Shown piece by piece: positions 21,245 through 32,903 of a DNA stretch of 64,000 nt. Every line of letters begins with the position of its first letter. Within the stretch, counting starts at the first letter, position 1. Made by a program: the position numbers and the translations under genes. The notes under the pieces are model-generated. The model ran no database searches. It was given only the letters and a program-made list of their open reading frames with translations, and was not told the DNA's origin. Origin of the DNA: Oxytropis ochrocephala (taxonomy: Eukaryota; Streptophyta; Magnoliopsida; Fabales; Fabaceae); contig CM037092.1 in NCBI GenBank assembly GCA_020916435.1, forward strand, positions 4,030,001 to 4,094,000, in the 5' to 3' direction.

Positions 21245-23645
21245 TCAATTCTTATTGGATTTCTTGGTGTAATCCTGCAAAACCAAAGACAAATTCAGCT
21301 TAGTGTATATTGATAGATAAATACATACACATCCCCAAAATGATTGTTTGATCTATTTTGCTAATTAATTCTATGGAGGCATACCTTGACCCGTTCAAGT
21401 AGTTCTTTAGCATTTCTGTTGTTTCTAAAGTGCTCCCTAACAGGCTGCATATACCAAGCATATACCAGAAATCAAAAAACCAAAGAAAGCTTTTGAGTTG
21501 GCAAAAAAAAAAATCAGAAAATTAACATTACCTCTAGAATTTTATTCAATGACTTTGACAAAGCTGGTTTAAGGTCACCTGGATGTAACTCTCCACTTTC
21601 ATAATCAGCAACCAACTCTTCAAAGTTATTGAACGTCCTAGATTGAATGGAAGCATGAACATCAATAAAAACAATTGTAATGATTCAAGAACAACTAGTA
21701 TAAATAGAATATGAAGTTCAAACTGGGGAAATAGCAAATTTTACTTATTCCCGCCATTATCTTCACGACGCTCCACAGTGAACTCATTAAACCACGGTAA
21801 TACAAGATATTTAATGTACTCCAAGCATGGATTTCCTTCTACAATCTTTGGTGGGCAGTGGGCCTTGTTTATTTTCTTATTCACTTCAACCTATGATATA
21901 TCAAAATACAAAGTTTGAACTTTACCTTAATTATTATAAATCTAATAGCCCTATTAACAACTTACCTCCTCATCTTCCATAAAAATGGATGATTTCTCGT
22001 CACTCGTTGACATCTTCTCTTGTCCTTGCTTTAGACCAGGCAACATGTCTGAAAACCACCACAGAATAAATTAGCAAGCAATTAATACCAAACATTGATT
22101 GATACACTAGCTGAGAGGAAATCAGTCTGGAGCATACGGTGTGATAAGATGATAGGTTTGTTCTTCCTATTAATAACATCACAATACTCCCTGGCAAGTA
22201 CATTTACTTCTTGCTGATCCATTCCCAGTTGGCAGATGTCGGCCTATTTTAAGATAGATAAAAATATTCATGCATTATTCACTAGTATAGTACTCCCTTC
22301 GTCCCATATTACATGTCATTTAAGGTTGTGACACAAGAATTAAGAAAAATAGTTAATTTTGTATGAGAAAGAGAAATTGTGAGTTAATTTACCAAATTGT
22401 CATTCATTAATGACATTTGAAACATAAAAAATAGAATTGTAAGAATAGATATATTAAATAATGATGGGTATGACTGGAAAAGAAAATTGATGTTGCATTG
22501 ATATTCTAAAAAACATATTAAAAATATAATTATTTGCCTGTAAATAGTATATATAATATGGAACGGAGAGTATGTTAATGTTAAATGATCAATGCAATGC
22601 AAGCATCAATATATAGATAGGGAAAAAGTGAAGTGCACCTTGAGGAAAAAAATGTCAGCGCACTGCATGCATGGATAGAATATTTGAGCAGTCAATTCAT
22701 CTTTTTCACTCCGTCCCATTATTTGACAACAACTACAAATTGAAAGAACAAAACATGAAACAACATTTCAAGTCTAAATCCATTCATTATTGAGCGGATC
22801 AGGTAAAAACATTAATTTCCATCAAAAAAGGAACCTTTCAATCCTTTTAAGATTGTTCTTCTGAGCTATATCCAATACAAGAGGCCAATACTCATCAGCT
22901 CTGGCGTTAATCTCTTTAGAAGACCACAAAAACTCAACTTTTCCTCCATCCAGATCCATCCCAACAGCTTTCCAAATTTCGATTAAGTAGCGGCCGACCG
23001 TCTCAATTTTCTTCAAATCTCCCCCCATTTTATTATTCAGCTTAGCAAACCAATCAGCAATCCATAGTTTAACTCGGCAACCAGCAGATGTTAGCTTGTT
23101 CACATTAATTGTTTTCATGACACCCTGTATTGTATGTATGTATGTATGTATGTATAAATAAGTAAAAAGAAAGTAACTATGTAATTTGGTTGAATTTTCT
23201 CTCAGTTGCTTGCATACAAAGTCATTTGAATTGTGGTTTGTGTAAAAACTTATTATACCAACAGTACATAACAATTAAACAACATATATAAATAAATATA
23301 TCTAATTTTTAATTTTGAGATTAATGACCTGAGCAATGTGCATTCTTCCAGAAGGTTCAAAACCATCATAGCAAATAGGTTCTGGCTTTTTGGCAAGGAG
23401 GTTAAGGAGTTCATCTTCTTGAATACACTCTTCTCCAATACTCCTCACGATCTCAAACTTCTGTTCCGCACTCAAAATCCTTACAAACAGCAAAAAGGAA
23501 ACGGAAATTCAAAATTCAAAATTGAAAATTGAAAATTGAAATTCGAGGGTGAAGTAGAAGAAATTTACTGTTTTGGATTGGATAATGATTCAGCTACAGA
23601 TAATGAATCAAGAGCTTCTGCGGCTGTTGCTTCTGTTTCTGCCAT
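21245..23645 (-). CDS. Cytosolic tyrosine--tRNA ligase, copy A
   Basis: Ten exons: 23645-23569, 23479-23329, 23124-22835, 22732-22639, 22243-22138, 22048-21966, 21890-21745, 21637-21532, 21444-21385, 21274-21245; 1143 nt, 380 residues. Class I synthetase that charges tRNA-Tyr with tyrosine in the cytosol. The HIGH-like signature is seen as YDGFEPSGRMHIAQG, and tyrosine-pocket regions as MQCADIFFLKADICQLGMDQ. The second signature reads KMSTSDEKSS rather than KMSKSDP; a non-lysine at this position occurs in some eukaryotic TyrRS, so activity is possible. The C terminus (DYTKKSNKN) is new: the ancestral stop (TAA in copy B) is changed to AAA, and a deletion joins former 3' flank. The frame is open throughout. 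A Stowaway MITE lies in intron 4. A second copy lies inverted at 27854-31112. Confidence 0.9.
22293..22570. mobile_element. Stowaway MITE in intron 4 of TyrRS copy A
   Basis: 278 bp with ends ctcccttcgtcccatatta and its imperfect inverse (taatatggaacggagag), flanked by TA (22291-22292, 22571-22572). The matching intron of copy B (28750-29240) has no such ends. Intron sequence outside the element aligns between copies, so the insertion probably post-dates the duplication. Confidence 0.8.
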
Positions 23646-23850
23646 TATTGTTAAACCCTGGATCAAACAAGCGGAGGGGTTTTATAAACGAACGTGCTTG
23701 GAGGCCAAGTAAAACGGTTTTAATATTGGATTTTTTTTTTTGGAAACCCCTTCCTCTCTCCCACTCCCATAATTTCCATTTTAGACAAAAACACCCCTAC
23801 AAACTTACAAAATAAAGTGAATAAATCCAATCCCTTTATTTCCCTTAAAA

Positions 23851-25215
23851 CTAGCGGTTTACCCGTGCATATGCACGGGTACCGTCATGTTGTTTATATA
23901 AGTTAGAATACAATTAATCTGAATATATAAAAAATAAATACATATAAAAAGCCAAAAATATATAAGTATAACTTTTCATAACAACAACATATAATGTCTC
24001 CCGTTGAAACTCAAAAACAACATATAAAAATAAATTTTTATATCTATATATACACATATAAAAACAAACATAAGAGAAAATATTGTCTTGTTGAGGCAAA
24101 AATTTTCTGTGTTGTATCAGGGACAAATATTCGTCATTGAAACGTAAAAGAATGACAAGTTAATTGTCACTAATTTATAAAAAATGGGACAAATATTTAT
24201 CACATGTATTTTTAGTTTGAAAATTCTTGCTAGTATTTAAAAGATAAATAGTAGATTTATAGTTGTCTTCTAAATTTATACTTACCAATGACAATATTTA
24301 TCCCCTGTATTTGTATATATCAATGACAGTTATTTATCCTTTTTTATGTGTCAATGACAAATATTCCTCTAGTGTTCTTTTTAATATTTTATCTTTAGTT
24401 TGAATAGTCAATGAGTCTTCTCATTTTCTTCTAAGAGAGTACAAATTTATTTTGGACTTTTTCCTAGTGGTTAAATTGATTAGAGAGTGGATAAAAAGTT
24501 TATAAAAAATGGAACAAATATTTGTTACATGTATTTGCAGTTTGACAATTCTTGTTAGTATTTAAAAGATAGATAGTAGATTTACAATTCTCTTCTAAAT
24601 TTATACTTATCAATGACAAATATTTATCCCGTGTATTTGTACTTATCAATGGTAGCTATTTATCCTTTTTAAGTATCAATGACAAATATTTCTCCCGTGT
24701 TTTCTTAGATGACAGTAGAAGATGGATAGTAGATTTACAGTAGTCTTCTAAAATCAAATTATCAACGACAAATATTTATCCCGTGAATTTTTATATATCA
24801 GTGACAATTATTTATATTTGTTTGGGTATCAGTGACAAACATTTGTCACGCGTATTTTCAGCTTGAAATTATTTGTTAATAGTTAAAAGATAGATAGTAG
24901 ATTTATAGTAGGCTTCTAAAATTATAATTATCAAATATTTATCTTGTGGTTTTTTATATATGACAACGATTTTTTTAGGTACGTGACAAATTATTTTTTC
25001 CTTCCTTTTCTCTCTCATTTTTTTCCTAACAACACATTCTCTCTCTCCACCTTTCCCTTCTCCCTAAGTCACTTTTGCTTTTTGAAAAAGTTGATATCTT
25101 TTTAGTGAGTTACCAATTTACCCTCCAAATAATGTTTTGTTTAATTTTTTGAGTTATGGGTTTTTTAGTAAATTTGGTGGTTGCTTATAGTATAGTAGAT
25201 AGATAGATAGATAGA
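23851..25215 (-). mobile_element. Non-autonomous Helitron upstream of TyrRS copy A
   Basis: Read on the minus strand it begins TCTATCTATCTATCTACTAT (25215 downward) and ends with a hairpin, ACCCGTGCATATGCACGGGT, then aaaccg and CTAG at 23851. It sits between A (23850) and T (25216), the Helitron target rule. Length 1365 bp. Inside are three imperfect repeats of about 300 bp built on atcaatgacaaatatttatcccgtg and gatagatagtagattta (about 24180-24960). No Rep/helicase is encoded. It inserted about 200 bp upstream of the copy A start codon. Confidence 0.85.
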
Positions 25216-26125
25216 TGTGATCAACGGCCATAAATTATAGGTCCTTTTTTTTTGGTCTCTTCGCAAACTAAAGATGAAGCGTGAAAAAGTGTGAACACCT
25301 CTATTTAATCTTCAACAAAAAAAACTCATCTCCGTAAAAGGTGAAATTGTCACTTTTTAGAGTAATCTCATCTTCTCATGAACAACTATAATTTTCAATT
25401 TTAAGGAATCCACAATCCATATTAGAGTAGTTACATGATTACATGACAAGCAAAAGGAATCCACAATTCATAAGAGTAAAAAGGGGATATTAGAAAACAA
25501 TCAGTAATCTCATTTCCTGGTTTTATGGTCTTTGTACCGCTTTTTCCACTGTTTGGGAAGAGAAGTGTGTGGAGATTAGAGATCTGGCGATCTAGAAGAT
25601 TCAGTGAGGGAGCTGGTTGATCTTTTATTAAAATGAATTGATGGATGAGAAAAACAGAGGTAGTTGAAAGAGAAGATGGTGAGGTGGATAATGGTTAATT
25701 GTGGTAGAAAGAGGAAGCTGAGAGAAGTTCGTTTGGGTTTGTGAGTGAGGGAAGCAGCGTAGCCATTTTTCTATCTTGCAACTGCAAAATGATTTTTCTT
25801 GTAGCCGTTGATCTTTTATTAAAATGAATTGATGGATGAGATTTATCACGTTATTTTGTGCAGTGGAGTCTCCACGGGAGAGAGAGAATCCACTCCCCAA
25901 AAAATGAATTTACTCTCACAATTTCTAAATCCGAATCCACGGGAAAGATATAACAAAAAGATATAATAAAAAGATATAAAAAGATATAAAAGATATTTAT
26001 TATATCTTTTTGTATGGAATATAATAAAGATCTTTTTGTATGGAATAAAATCAAATAAAAAGATATATCTTTTTGTATTTTATTTGATTTGTGAAATTAA
26101 GTGAACAAAAAGATATAATAAAATA
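25216..26125. other. Inter-arm spacer with short repeats
   Basis: No gene. Holds a 35-bp direct repeat (gttgatcttttattaaaatg... at about 25618 and 25807) and a cluster of aaaagatata units at about 25945-26140 that can pair with an inverted tatatctttttgtatgg block at 26003-26075. Confidence 0.55.
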
Positions 26126-26136
26126 AAAGATATAAT

Positions 26137-27439
26137 AAAAAGCGCTTAAAAGATCTTTTAGTGCTTGCTGATTATCAAAATAATTCGATTTAGTAATATA
26201 TAATTCCAAAATTTTTAAAATAGTCCTCGCAATTACTAAACGTTACTACTTTTAGTCCCTACTTGTTAGTTAAGGGTTAAAAAGCGTTAAAAATTGATGA
26301 CGTGGATGCCATGAAGGATGCCAAAGGATGGATGAAAAGGTGAGTCAGTAAATCATCTTCTCTTCGTTCTCATTTCCAGAAATTGTGTTCTTCCATTACT
26401 CTCTTCTTCATCCATCTTCACTCTTCTTCTTCTCCTTCAATCTGCTCAATTCATCCATCTTCTATCTTCTTCCATCTTCTCTCTTCCTCCATCTTCTCTC
26501 TTCTTTTTCAATCTTCCATTACACACTTTTATTTCACTTGACTTGAGCTTGATTCGCATCTCTTTGAGTCCAAAAACCATTGCAATTTCGCAACCTTATT
26601 TTCAATTTCGTTTCTGATTTTGCATTTTTTCCTTCGAATCTCTTGCTGCGTTTTTGTTCCTGCTATGATTACGAACCTATAGCAATTGATTTCGTGCTTT
26701 TTGGTTGAGTTTTGAGCATTTGCCCAATTTCAAAGCCCTAAAATGCGTTTTTCCGAAATTTCGCGTTTTGAGTAAGCTCTTCAACTTTTTTCTGCAAATT
26801 GATGATAAATTCGAGTTCCTTGTGAAATTTCGCACGAAATGGAGTACTCATTTGTTTAAGTTGGTGAAGAATTGCGAATTTTGTCATTTGAATGTTGTCT
26901 TTCAACCTTGTGTTTGTCTTTATTATTGTTGTTGAAGATTTGGGGATAATGGGGATAGTGGGCTTGGGATTTGGGGATAATGAAAAATCAACAAGAAGAA
27001 AGAGTTGTTGAAGAAGATTGTGTTGTTGTTGTTGAAGAAGAAGAAAGATTGTGGGTTTGTAAATGAAGTTGGGAAGAGATGATGATGAAGATGTGTTGCT
27101 ATTGTTGTAGTTTTAGTTTTAGGTTGCTGATGAAGATGATGATGATGATGAAGATGATGAAGATGTGTTGCTTTTGATGAAGATGATAATGTTAATATTT
27201 AAATTATTAAAATATTGAGTGGCCTGCTGACTAGATCATTAAATGACGTGGCACACACATGTGCAAGATGTGTCAGCTGCCACATCATCAATTTTTAACA
27301 AGTGTTAACACTTAACAAACAGCAGAGACTAAAAGTAGTAACGTTTAGTAATTGCAGGGACTATTTTAAAAATTTTGAAATTGCGATATGACTAAACCTG
27401 GATTATTGTGACATTCGCATGACTAAAAAGCATTTGCCC
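26137..27439. mobile_element. Mutator-like element with long terminal inverted repeats
   Basis: Ends are inverted over roughly 150 bp; the best conserved part is aatttttaaaatagtcc / gcaattactaaacgttacta / cttttagtc (26210-26260) and its inverse at 27336-27385. Both sides also share ...gttaaaaattgatga(c/t)gtgg. A candidate target duplication, aaagatataat, lies at 26126-26136 and 27440-27450, but the left one sits in a run of similar words, so it is weak support. The interior has pyrimidine-rich then purine-rich GAA/GAT stretches and no transposase; it could be captured gene-leader sequence. Confidence 0.65.
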
Positions 27440-27853
27440 AAAGATATAATTAAAATTAATATTACAATAATACAAAATAGTCCAAAATTACAAAAATAAA
27501 AAATACAAGGAAAAACAACGGCTTCTATGGGTTTCCGCGGGCTTATTCTTGCTCACCAAGCAAGTCCAAAACCAGACAAAAACAACTAACTGCTAAGGGG
27601 GAGTGAAACCCTAATCACAAAATCCTTAAGAATTCAGAAACGAGAAAAGAACAGCGGCAAACAACTTAAGAGCGAGTTCAACTGGAAAAAAGGTTAGTTA
27701 TCACAATTTCGTGGGATTTGCGACGAGACCGGCGGTGATTTGCGCGGCGGCGGATAAATCCTTAACAAGACCCCTCCGTTTGTTTCATAACGTTCCTTCT
27801 TTTTGCAGGGAATCTTCGTAGCAGTCTCAGGTTCTTCGTAGGGTTTAACAATA

Positions 27854-28899
27854 ATGGCAAAAACAGAAGCAACAGCCGAAGAAGCTCTTGATTCATTATC
27901 TATAGCTGAATCATCATCCAATCCAAAACAGTAAGTTTCTTCTACTTCACCCTCGATTTTGAATTTTCAATTTTCGATTTTGAATTTTGAATTTCCGTTT
28001 TCTTTTTGCTGTGTAAGGATTTTGAGTGCGGAACAGAAGTTTGAGATCGTGAGGAGTATTGGAGAAGAGTGTATTCAAGAAGATGAACTCCTTAACCTCC
28101 TTGCCAAAAAGCTAGAGCCTATTTGCTATGATGGTTTTGAACCTTCTGGAAGGATGCACATTGCTCAGGTCTAATAAGTTTTTACACAGACAACTAATCA
28201 CAACCTACTTTGTATGCAACTAGAGAGGATTCAACCAAATTACATAGTTACTTTCTTTTTACTTATTTATACAGGGTGTCATGAAAACAATTAATGTGAA
28301 CAAGCTAACATCCGCCGGTTGCCGAGTGAAATTTTGGATTGCGGATTGGTTTGCTAAGCTGAATAATAAAATGGGGGGAGATTTGGAGAAAATTGAGACG
28401 GTCGGCCGCTACTTAATCGAAATTTGGAAAGCTGTTGGGATGGATCTGGATGGAGGAAAAGTTGAGTTTTTGTGGTCTTCTAAAGAGATTAACGCCAGAG
28501 CTGATGAGTATTGGCCTCTTGTATTGGATATAGCTCAGAAGAACAATCTTAAAAGGATTGAAAGGTTCCTTTTTTGATGGAAATTAATGATTTTACCTGA
28601 TCCGCTCTTAGACTTGAAATGTTGTTTCATGTTTTGTTCTTTCAATTTATAGATGTTGTCAAATAATGGGACGGAGTGAACAAGATGAATTGACTGCTGC
28701 TCAAATATTCTATCCATGCATGCAGTGCGCTGACATTTTTTTCCTCAAGGTGCACTTCACTTTTTCCCTATATATTGATGCTTGCTTTGTTAGTTTGACA
28801 TTGTTTAAATTCATCCTGAACTTACAGAATGGTGTCCTTATACGAAAGATGTTGTTACTTGTTAGTCTATTGTAGAGAACTATTTGTTATATAATAATA

Positions 28900-28957
<58 letters not shown>

Positions 28958-31112
28958 CGGATGTAGCAGTAAAAATGACATTTGGAAATTATGGTAGATG
29001 TTCACAGCCCTGTAAGTGTCATGAACTGACCACTGAATGATTTCTTCTCTTACATCCTTGTGTTATTGGGTTTTTCCGTTCTAGTTTCTTATAGTTTATA
29101 TATATGCTGCTAAGTAGCTGATACTGATTCTTATTTCTCATTATGTCCTAGCCTCATCCTCATCTATTGTTGTCCATTTTTTTTTGAAACATACTATACT
29201 AGTGAATAATGCATGAATATTTTTATCTATCTTAAAATAGGCCGACATCTGTCAACTGGGAATGGATCAGCGAAAAGTGAATGTACTTGCCAGGGAGTAT
29301 TGTGATGTTATTAAGAGGAAGAACAAACCTATCATCTTATCACACACCGTAGGCTCCACATTGATTTCCTCTCAGCTAGTTAGTGTATCAATCAATGTTT
29401 GGTATTGCTTGCTAATTTATTCTGGGGTGATTCTCAGGCATGTTGCCTGGTCTAAAGCAAGGACAAGAGAAGATGTCAAAGAGTGACCCGTTATCATCCG
29501 TTTTTATGGAAGATGAGGAGGTAAGTTGTTAATAGGGCTGTTAGATTTATCATTAAGGTAAAGTTCAATCGTCAAATCTAGTTGCATTTTGATTTTGAGC
29601 ATGATGTCAGGTAAACAAATATGTTTTTATTTTGTCAAAAAATTAAACATAAAAAAAGGGGTTTCGTCAGGAAAAAGTTTAGTATGATAGAAAAAAGTTG
29701 TGGTTATTTATTCCTTCACGATAAATATCTTTTCCAGGAGTTTTGTTTTAAAAATATTTGGTGACTGTTCAAACTTTGTATTTTGATATCATAGCGTGAA
29801 GTGAATGATAAAATAGAAAATGCCTACTGCCCGCCAAAGGTTGTAGAAGGAAATCCATGCTTGGAGTACATTAAATATCTTGTATTACCGTGGTTTAATG
29901 AGTTCACTGTGGAGCGTCGTGAAGATAATGGCGGGAATAAGTAAGATTTGTTATTTCCCCAGTTTGAACTTCATATTCTATTTATAGTACTTGTTCTTGA
30001 ATCGTTACGGTTGCGCTAACACTAGGCCTGTTTTCTAGCTTTTCTTTTCTTGTGTTCAATCGTTTTATTCTTGTTCATGCTTCCATTCAATCTAGAACAT
30101 TCAAAAACTTTGAAGAGTTGGTTGCTGATTATGAAAGTGGAGACTTACATCCAGGTGACCTTAAACCAGCTTTGTCCAAGTCATTGAATAAAATTCTAGA
30201 GGTAATCTTAATTTTCTGATTATTTTTATGCATTCTTTTGTATACTCCTAGAGTCCTACCTCTAAGTTTTAAAAGCACAATGTCCACAGTATGTACTAGG
30301 TTGGCATTGTTCTTAATCTGTTTTGAAAAAATGTTTGCTTATACATGTGCTTCAAATATGTCACATTCTGCATTCCTATAAACTTATTGGTTAGCCTACT
30401 TATGATGTGTGTTGGGGTGCAAATTCATTGTGGTGGTTAATATATGATATATTGAGACCCTTAATTAGTAGGGTCCACTGGAGGAGAGCTAGGGGAAATC
30501 CAGAGGCTAATAGCCTCTGATGTGGATATTGAGGTGAGCTGTTATAAACAAGTAACCAACCAACTAATTACTATTATAGTCAGGGGGTGATACTTTTTTT
30601 CCTTCTTAATGTCTTTTTACATCAAAAGGTATTAACGAGGCTTCATGCCTTTTATTTGCCAAAAAAATTATAATTCATGTTTCAATTAAGTGAGAGGAAA
30701 CGAGATTTAGATGCATCATGCTTCCTCTGCTCTGGCCAAACTCTATACATGTTGATTACATTTTCTTACTATTCATTGTGTTCTATCAAAAAGCAAAAGT
30801 AGTGATGCTATTGGTTATAAGTTATAATATGTTTTTGTGAACTCGTAAAAGCTTTTTTTGGTTTTTTGATTTCTGGTATATGACACAAGCTAAATGATTA
30901 TTTCTTGGTATATATATGCAGCCTGTTAGGGAACACTTTAGAAAGGACACCAATGCTAATGAACTACTAGAACGGGTCAAGGTCAGCCTCCATAGAATTA
31001 ATTTGCAAAATAGATCAAACAATCATTTTGGGGATGTGTATGTATTTATCTATCAATATACACTAAGCTGAATCTGTCTTTGGTTTTGCAGGCTTACAGA
31101 GTCACCAAGTAA
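27854..31112 (+). pseudogene. Cytosolic tyrosine--tRNA ligase, copy B, frameshifted at exon 5
   Basis: Ten exon equivalents: 27854-27930, 28018-28168, 28275-28564, 28653-28749, 29241-29348, 29438-29520, 29795-29940, 30096-30201, 30922-30981, 31092-31112. Exon 4 has one extra Ala codon. Exon 5 is 108 nt against 106 in copy A because the CA run before the donor is longer (TTATCACACACC|GT against TTATCACACC|GT). Joining exon 6 then shifts frame and meets TAA after five codons, giving a predicted 246-residue protein that lacks the second signature. Past that point the original frame is otherwise well kept: KMSKSDPLSS, FMEDEE and the canonical plant C terminus AYRVTK. Hence the damage is recent, or a different donor is used, or the assembly has an error. 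Introns 4 and 8 are expanded relative to copy A; intron 4 holds a TAA microsatellite. Confidence 0.8.
28891..28956. repeat. (TAA)n microsatellite
   Basis: About 66 bp of nearly pure taa repeats in intron 4 of TyrRS copy B; absent from the same intron of copy A. Confidence 0.95.
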
Positions 31113-31226
31113 TCTGCTGATTAAAAGACTTCAGGCTAATTTTATTATTCGCCAAACAGACAAAAAAAAATTATTATCATTAAATGAACTTTTGGTAGTT
31201 ATCCCATATTATGTGATTATTATTTT

Positions 31227-32272
31227 GGGTGTTATTTTTCGTACCCCCCTCCTTCCCTACCACACCCCCATAATCCCAAAAATGCCAATAATACCCCTGC
31301 GTTTTTAAAAAAAAAAAAATTTAAATTTTCGGAATTACCTCAAAATAAGGTAATTCCGGTTCAAAAAATTAAAAATTTTTGAATTACCTCTAAAAAAGGT
31401 AATTCCGGTTCAAAAATTAAAAATTTCGGAATTACCTCTAAAAAAGGTAATTCCGAAATTTGTAATTTTTTTTTTTAAAAGTTTGTATTTTGGTCTTAAG
31501 ATTTAAACGCGTTTTATTGGAAATATGATACGAACGATTTACGATTTAATAACAATACGTCAAAATATATAAAATGACCAACATAAAATAGGAGTACAAA
31601 TACAACTATGGGTCCAAAATGTCTAAAAATGATGAAAATAAGCACGTGAAGTAGGTGAATAGCGACATCTAGGGCATCCGGGCCAAGTCGGGGCCTTGAA
31701 GGCGTATATATACGATTTGTTTTAATTTTTATTACTAAAATGCTACTAAAAATAGTCAAAACTACTCTAAAAAAATATAAAAACACCACTAAAAATCTAA
31801 CAAAACCAAAACAAGGCTATACAAATTTTTTAAGATTTTTTGGAGACTATGAAAAATTAAAAAAAATCGTAAAAAATAGTAAACGATGGAATTTGGGATT
31901 TTGAGGCTGTTGTCCCGTAAGAAGTCCCTTCTAGGGGAGTCTTGATTCTTGATTTATTTCGCTTCTAATGGCTGTGGTTTCATTACGATCCGAGTATGTT
32001 GTCCGAAAATCGATTTTTTAGCCTAAATTATTCGTTCGAAATAAAAAAAATGTGAACCGGAATTACCTCATTTCTGAGGTAATTCCGAAAATCTTTTCGG
32101 AATTACAGGGTAAATCCGAAATTCCATTATTTTTTGAGGTAATTCCGAAATTGGTAATTTTTTTTTTTTAACAAAACCATGTAATTTTTGTAAATTTTCA
32201 GGGGTATTTTTGTCCATTTGGGATATTATGGGGGTGTGGTAGGGAATGAGGGGGGTACGAAAAATAACACCC
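31227..32272. mobile_element. Mutator-like element E3 with GGAATTACCT motifs
   Basis: 1046 bp with a perfect 9-bp target duplication, tattatttt, at 31218-31226 and 32273-32281. Terminal inverted repeats of about 65-70 bp begin gggtgttatttttcgtaccc and include ccctaccacacccccataat. Inside each end lie inverted copies of ggaattacctc / gaggtaattccg (31330-31465 and 32055-32160). The core (about 31750-32030) matches element E1, including agaagtcccttctaggggag and aaacgatggaatttg, and E3 retains a single cgtatatatacg at about 31704. No transposase. It lies about 115 bp downstream of the TyrRS copy B stop codon. Confidence 0.88.
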
Positions 32273-32903
32273 TATTATTTTTTGGAATGTAATGGGTTCA
32301 AGGCATGTTCCTGAGGTTAGAATACATTAAGAATTGATTTGGTAACCTAGGATTAGTTTTTGTTTTGTTTGCTTAATGGATTAGTTAACCGCTTAGGCTT
32401 TATGTTATGATGATTTCTTTATGGTGTGTTGAGCATAGTATCATTCCCAAGCAACTGATCTTCATGCTAGAATTTAAGTAAGATCCTTTTAGTGTATGAA
32501 CATGATTAATACAAAAATTTGAGGATAGTATACCTCTGGGAATTCGATATCTTGATTGTAAAGCTCGAAGTACATACCCCGGATATAAGTTATGATCTTA
32601 TAGAGCTAGAAGCTACGTTAGGAGAATTGCACTACGATGATGATTAGGGGTGTTCAAAACCAAACTAACCCGATAGAAAACCGCAAATCGAACCAATCCA
32701 AATCGTAAATCGTAAAAAACAGCAAAATCTATTTGGTTCTCTTTTTCAATCAACTACAAGGTTCGGTTTGGACCGTAGTTTTTGTTCCAACAACCGAACT
32801 GAATCAAATCGAACCGCAAGCAAAACTAAGGCTTATTGCCTTACGATCTTCCTTACTAACTTACTAGCCCAACTCCAACCTAAACCCAATTCTCGCTCAC
32901 TCC

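Larger units (their letters stand above)
20682..23690 (-). repeat. Inverted segmental duplication, left arm
   Basis: This arm, read in reverse, matches about 27760-32903. Homology runs from the 5' UTR of the tyrosyl-tRNA synthetase gene (cccctccg-ttgttt) through all ten exons to about 1 kb past the stop codon. Examples are the tcatcgtagtgcaattct block at 20939 matched at 32625, and aattctcgctcac at the outer edge. The right arm is longer because of later insertions. Confidence 0.9.
27760..32903 (+). repeat. Inverted segmental duplication, right arm
   Basis: Counterpart of 20682-23690 in opposite orientation. It includes TyrRS copy B, its 3' flank and, beyond an inserted Mutator-like element, the block ttggtaacctaggattagtt (32339 onward) that in the left arm directly follows the stop codon of copy A. 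Confidence 0.9.

Noticed and set aside
26705..26935. Open frame encoding a Phe/Lys-rich 76-aa peptide
   Set aside because: It lies in the interior of a Mutator-like element, has no recognisable domain and no promoter signal.
28891..28956. Possible CRISPR-like or structured array
   Set aside because: It is a simple TAA microsatellite; no spacers. No CRISPR array is present anywhere in this plant window.
31227..32272. Element E3 as the cause of the TyrRS copy B defect
   Set aside because: It lies about 115 bp past the copy B stop codon and does not interrupt any exon; the frameshift is at exon 5.
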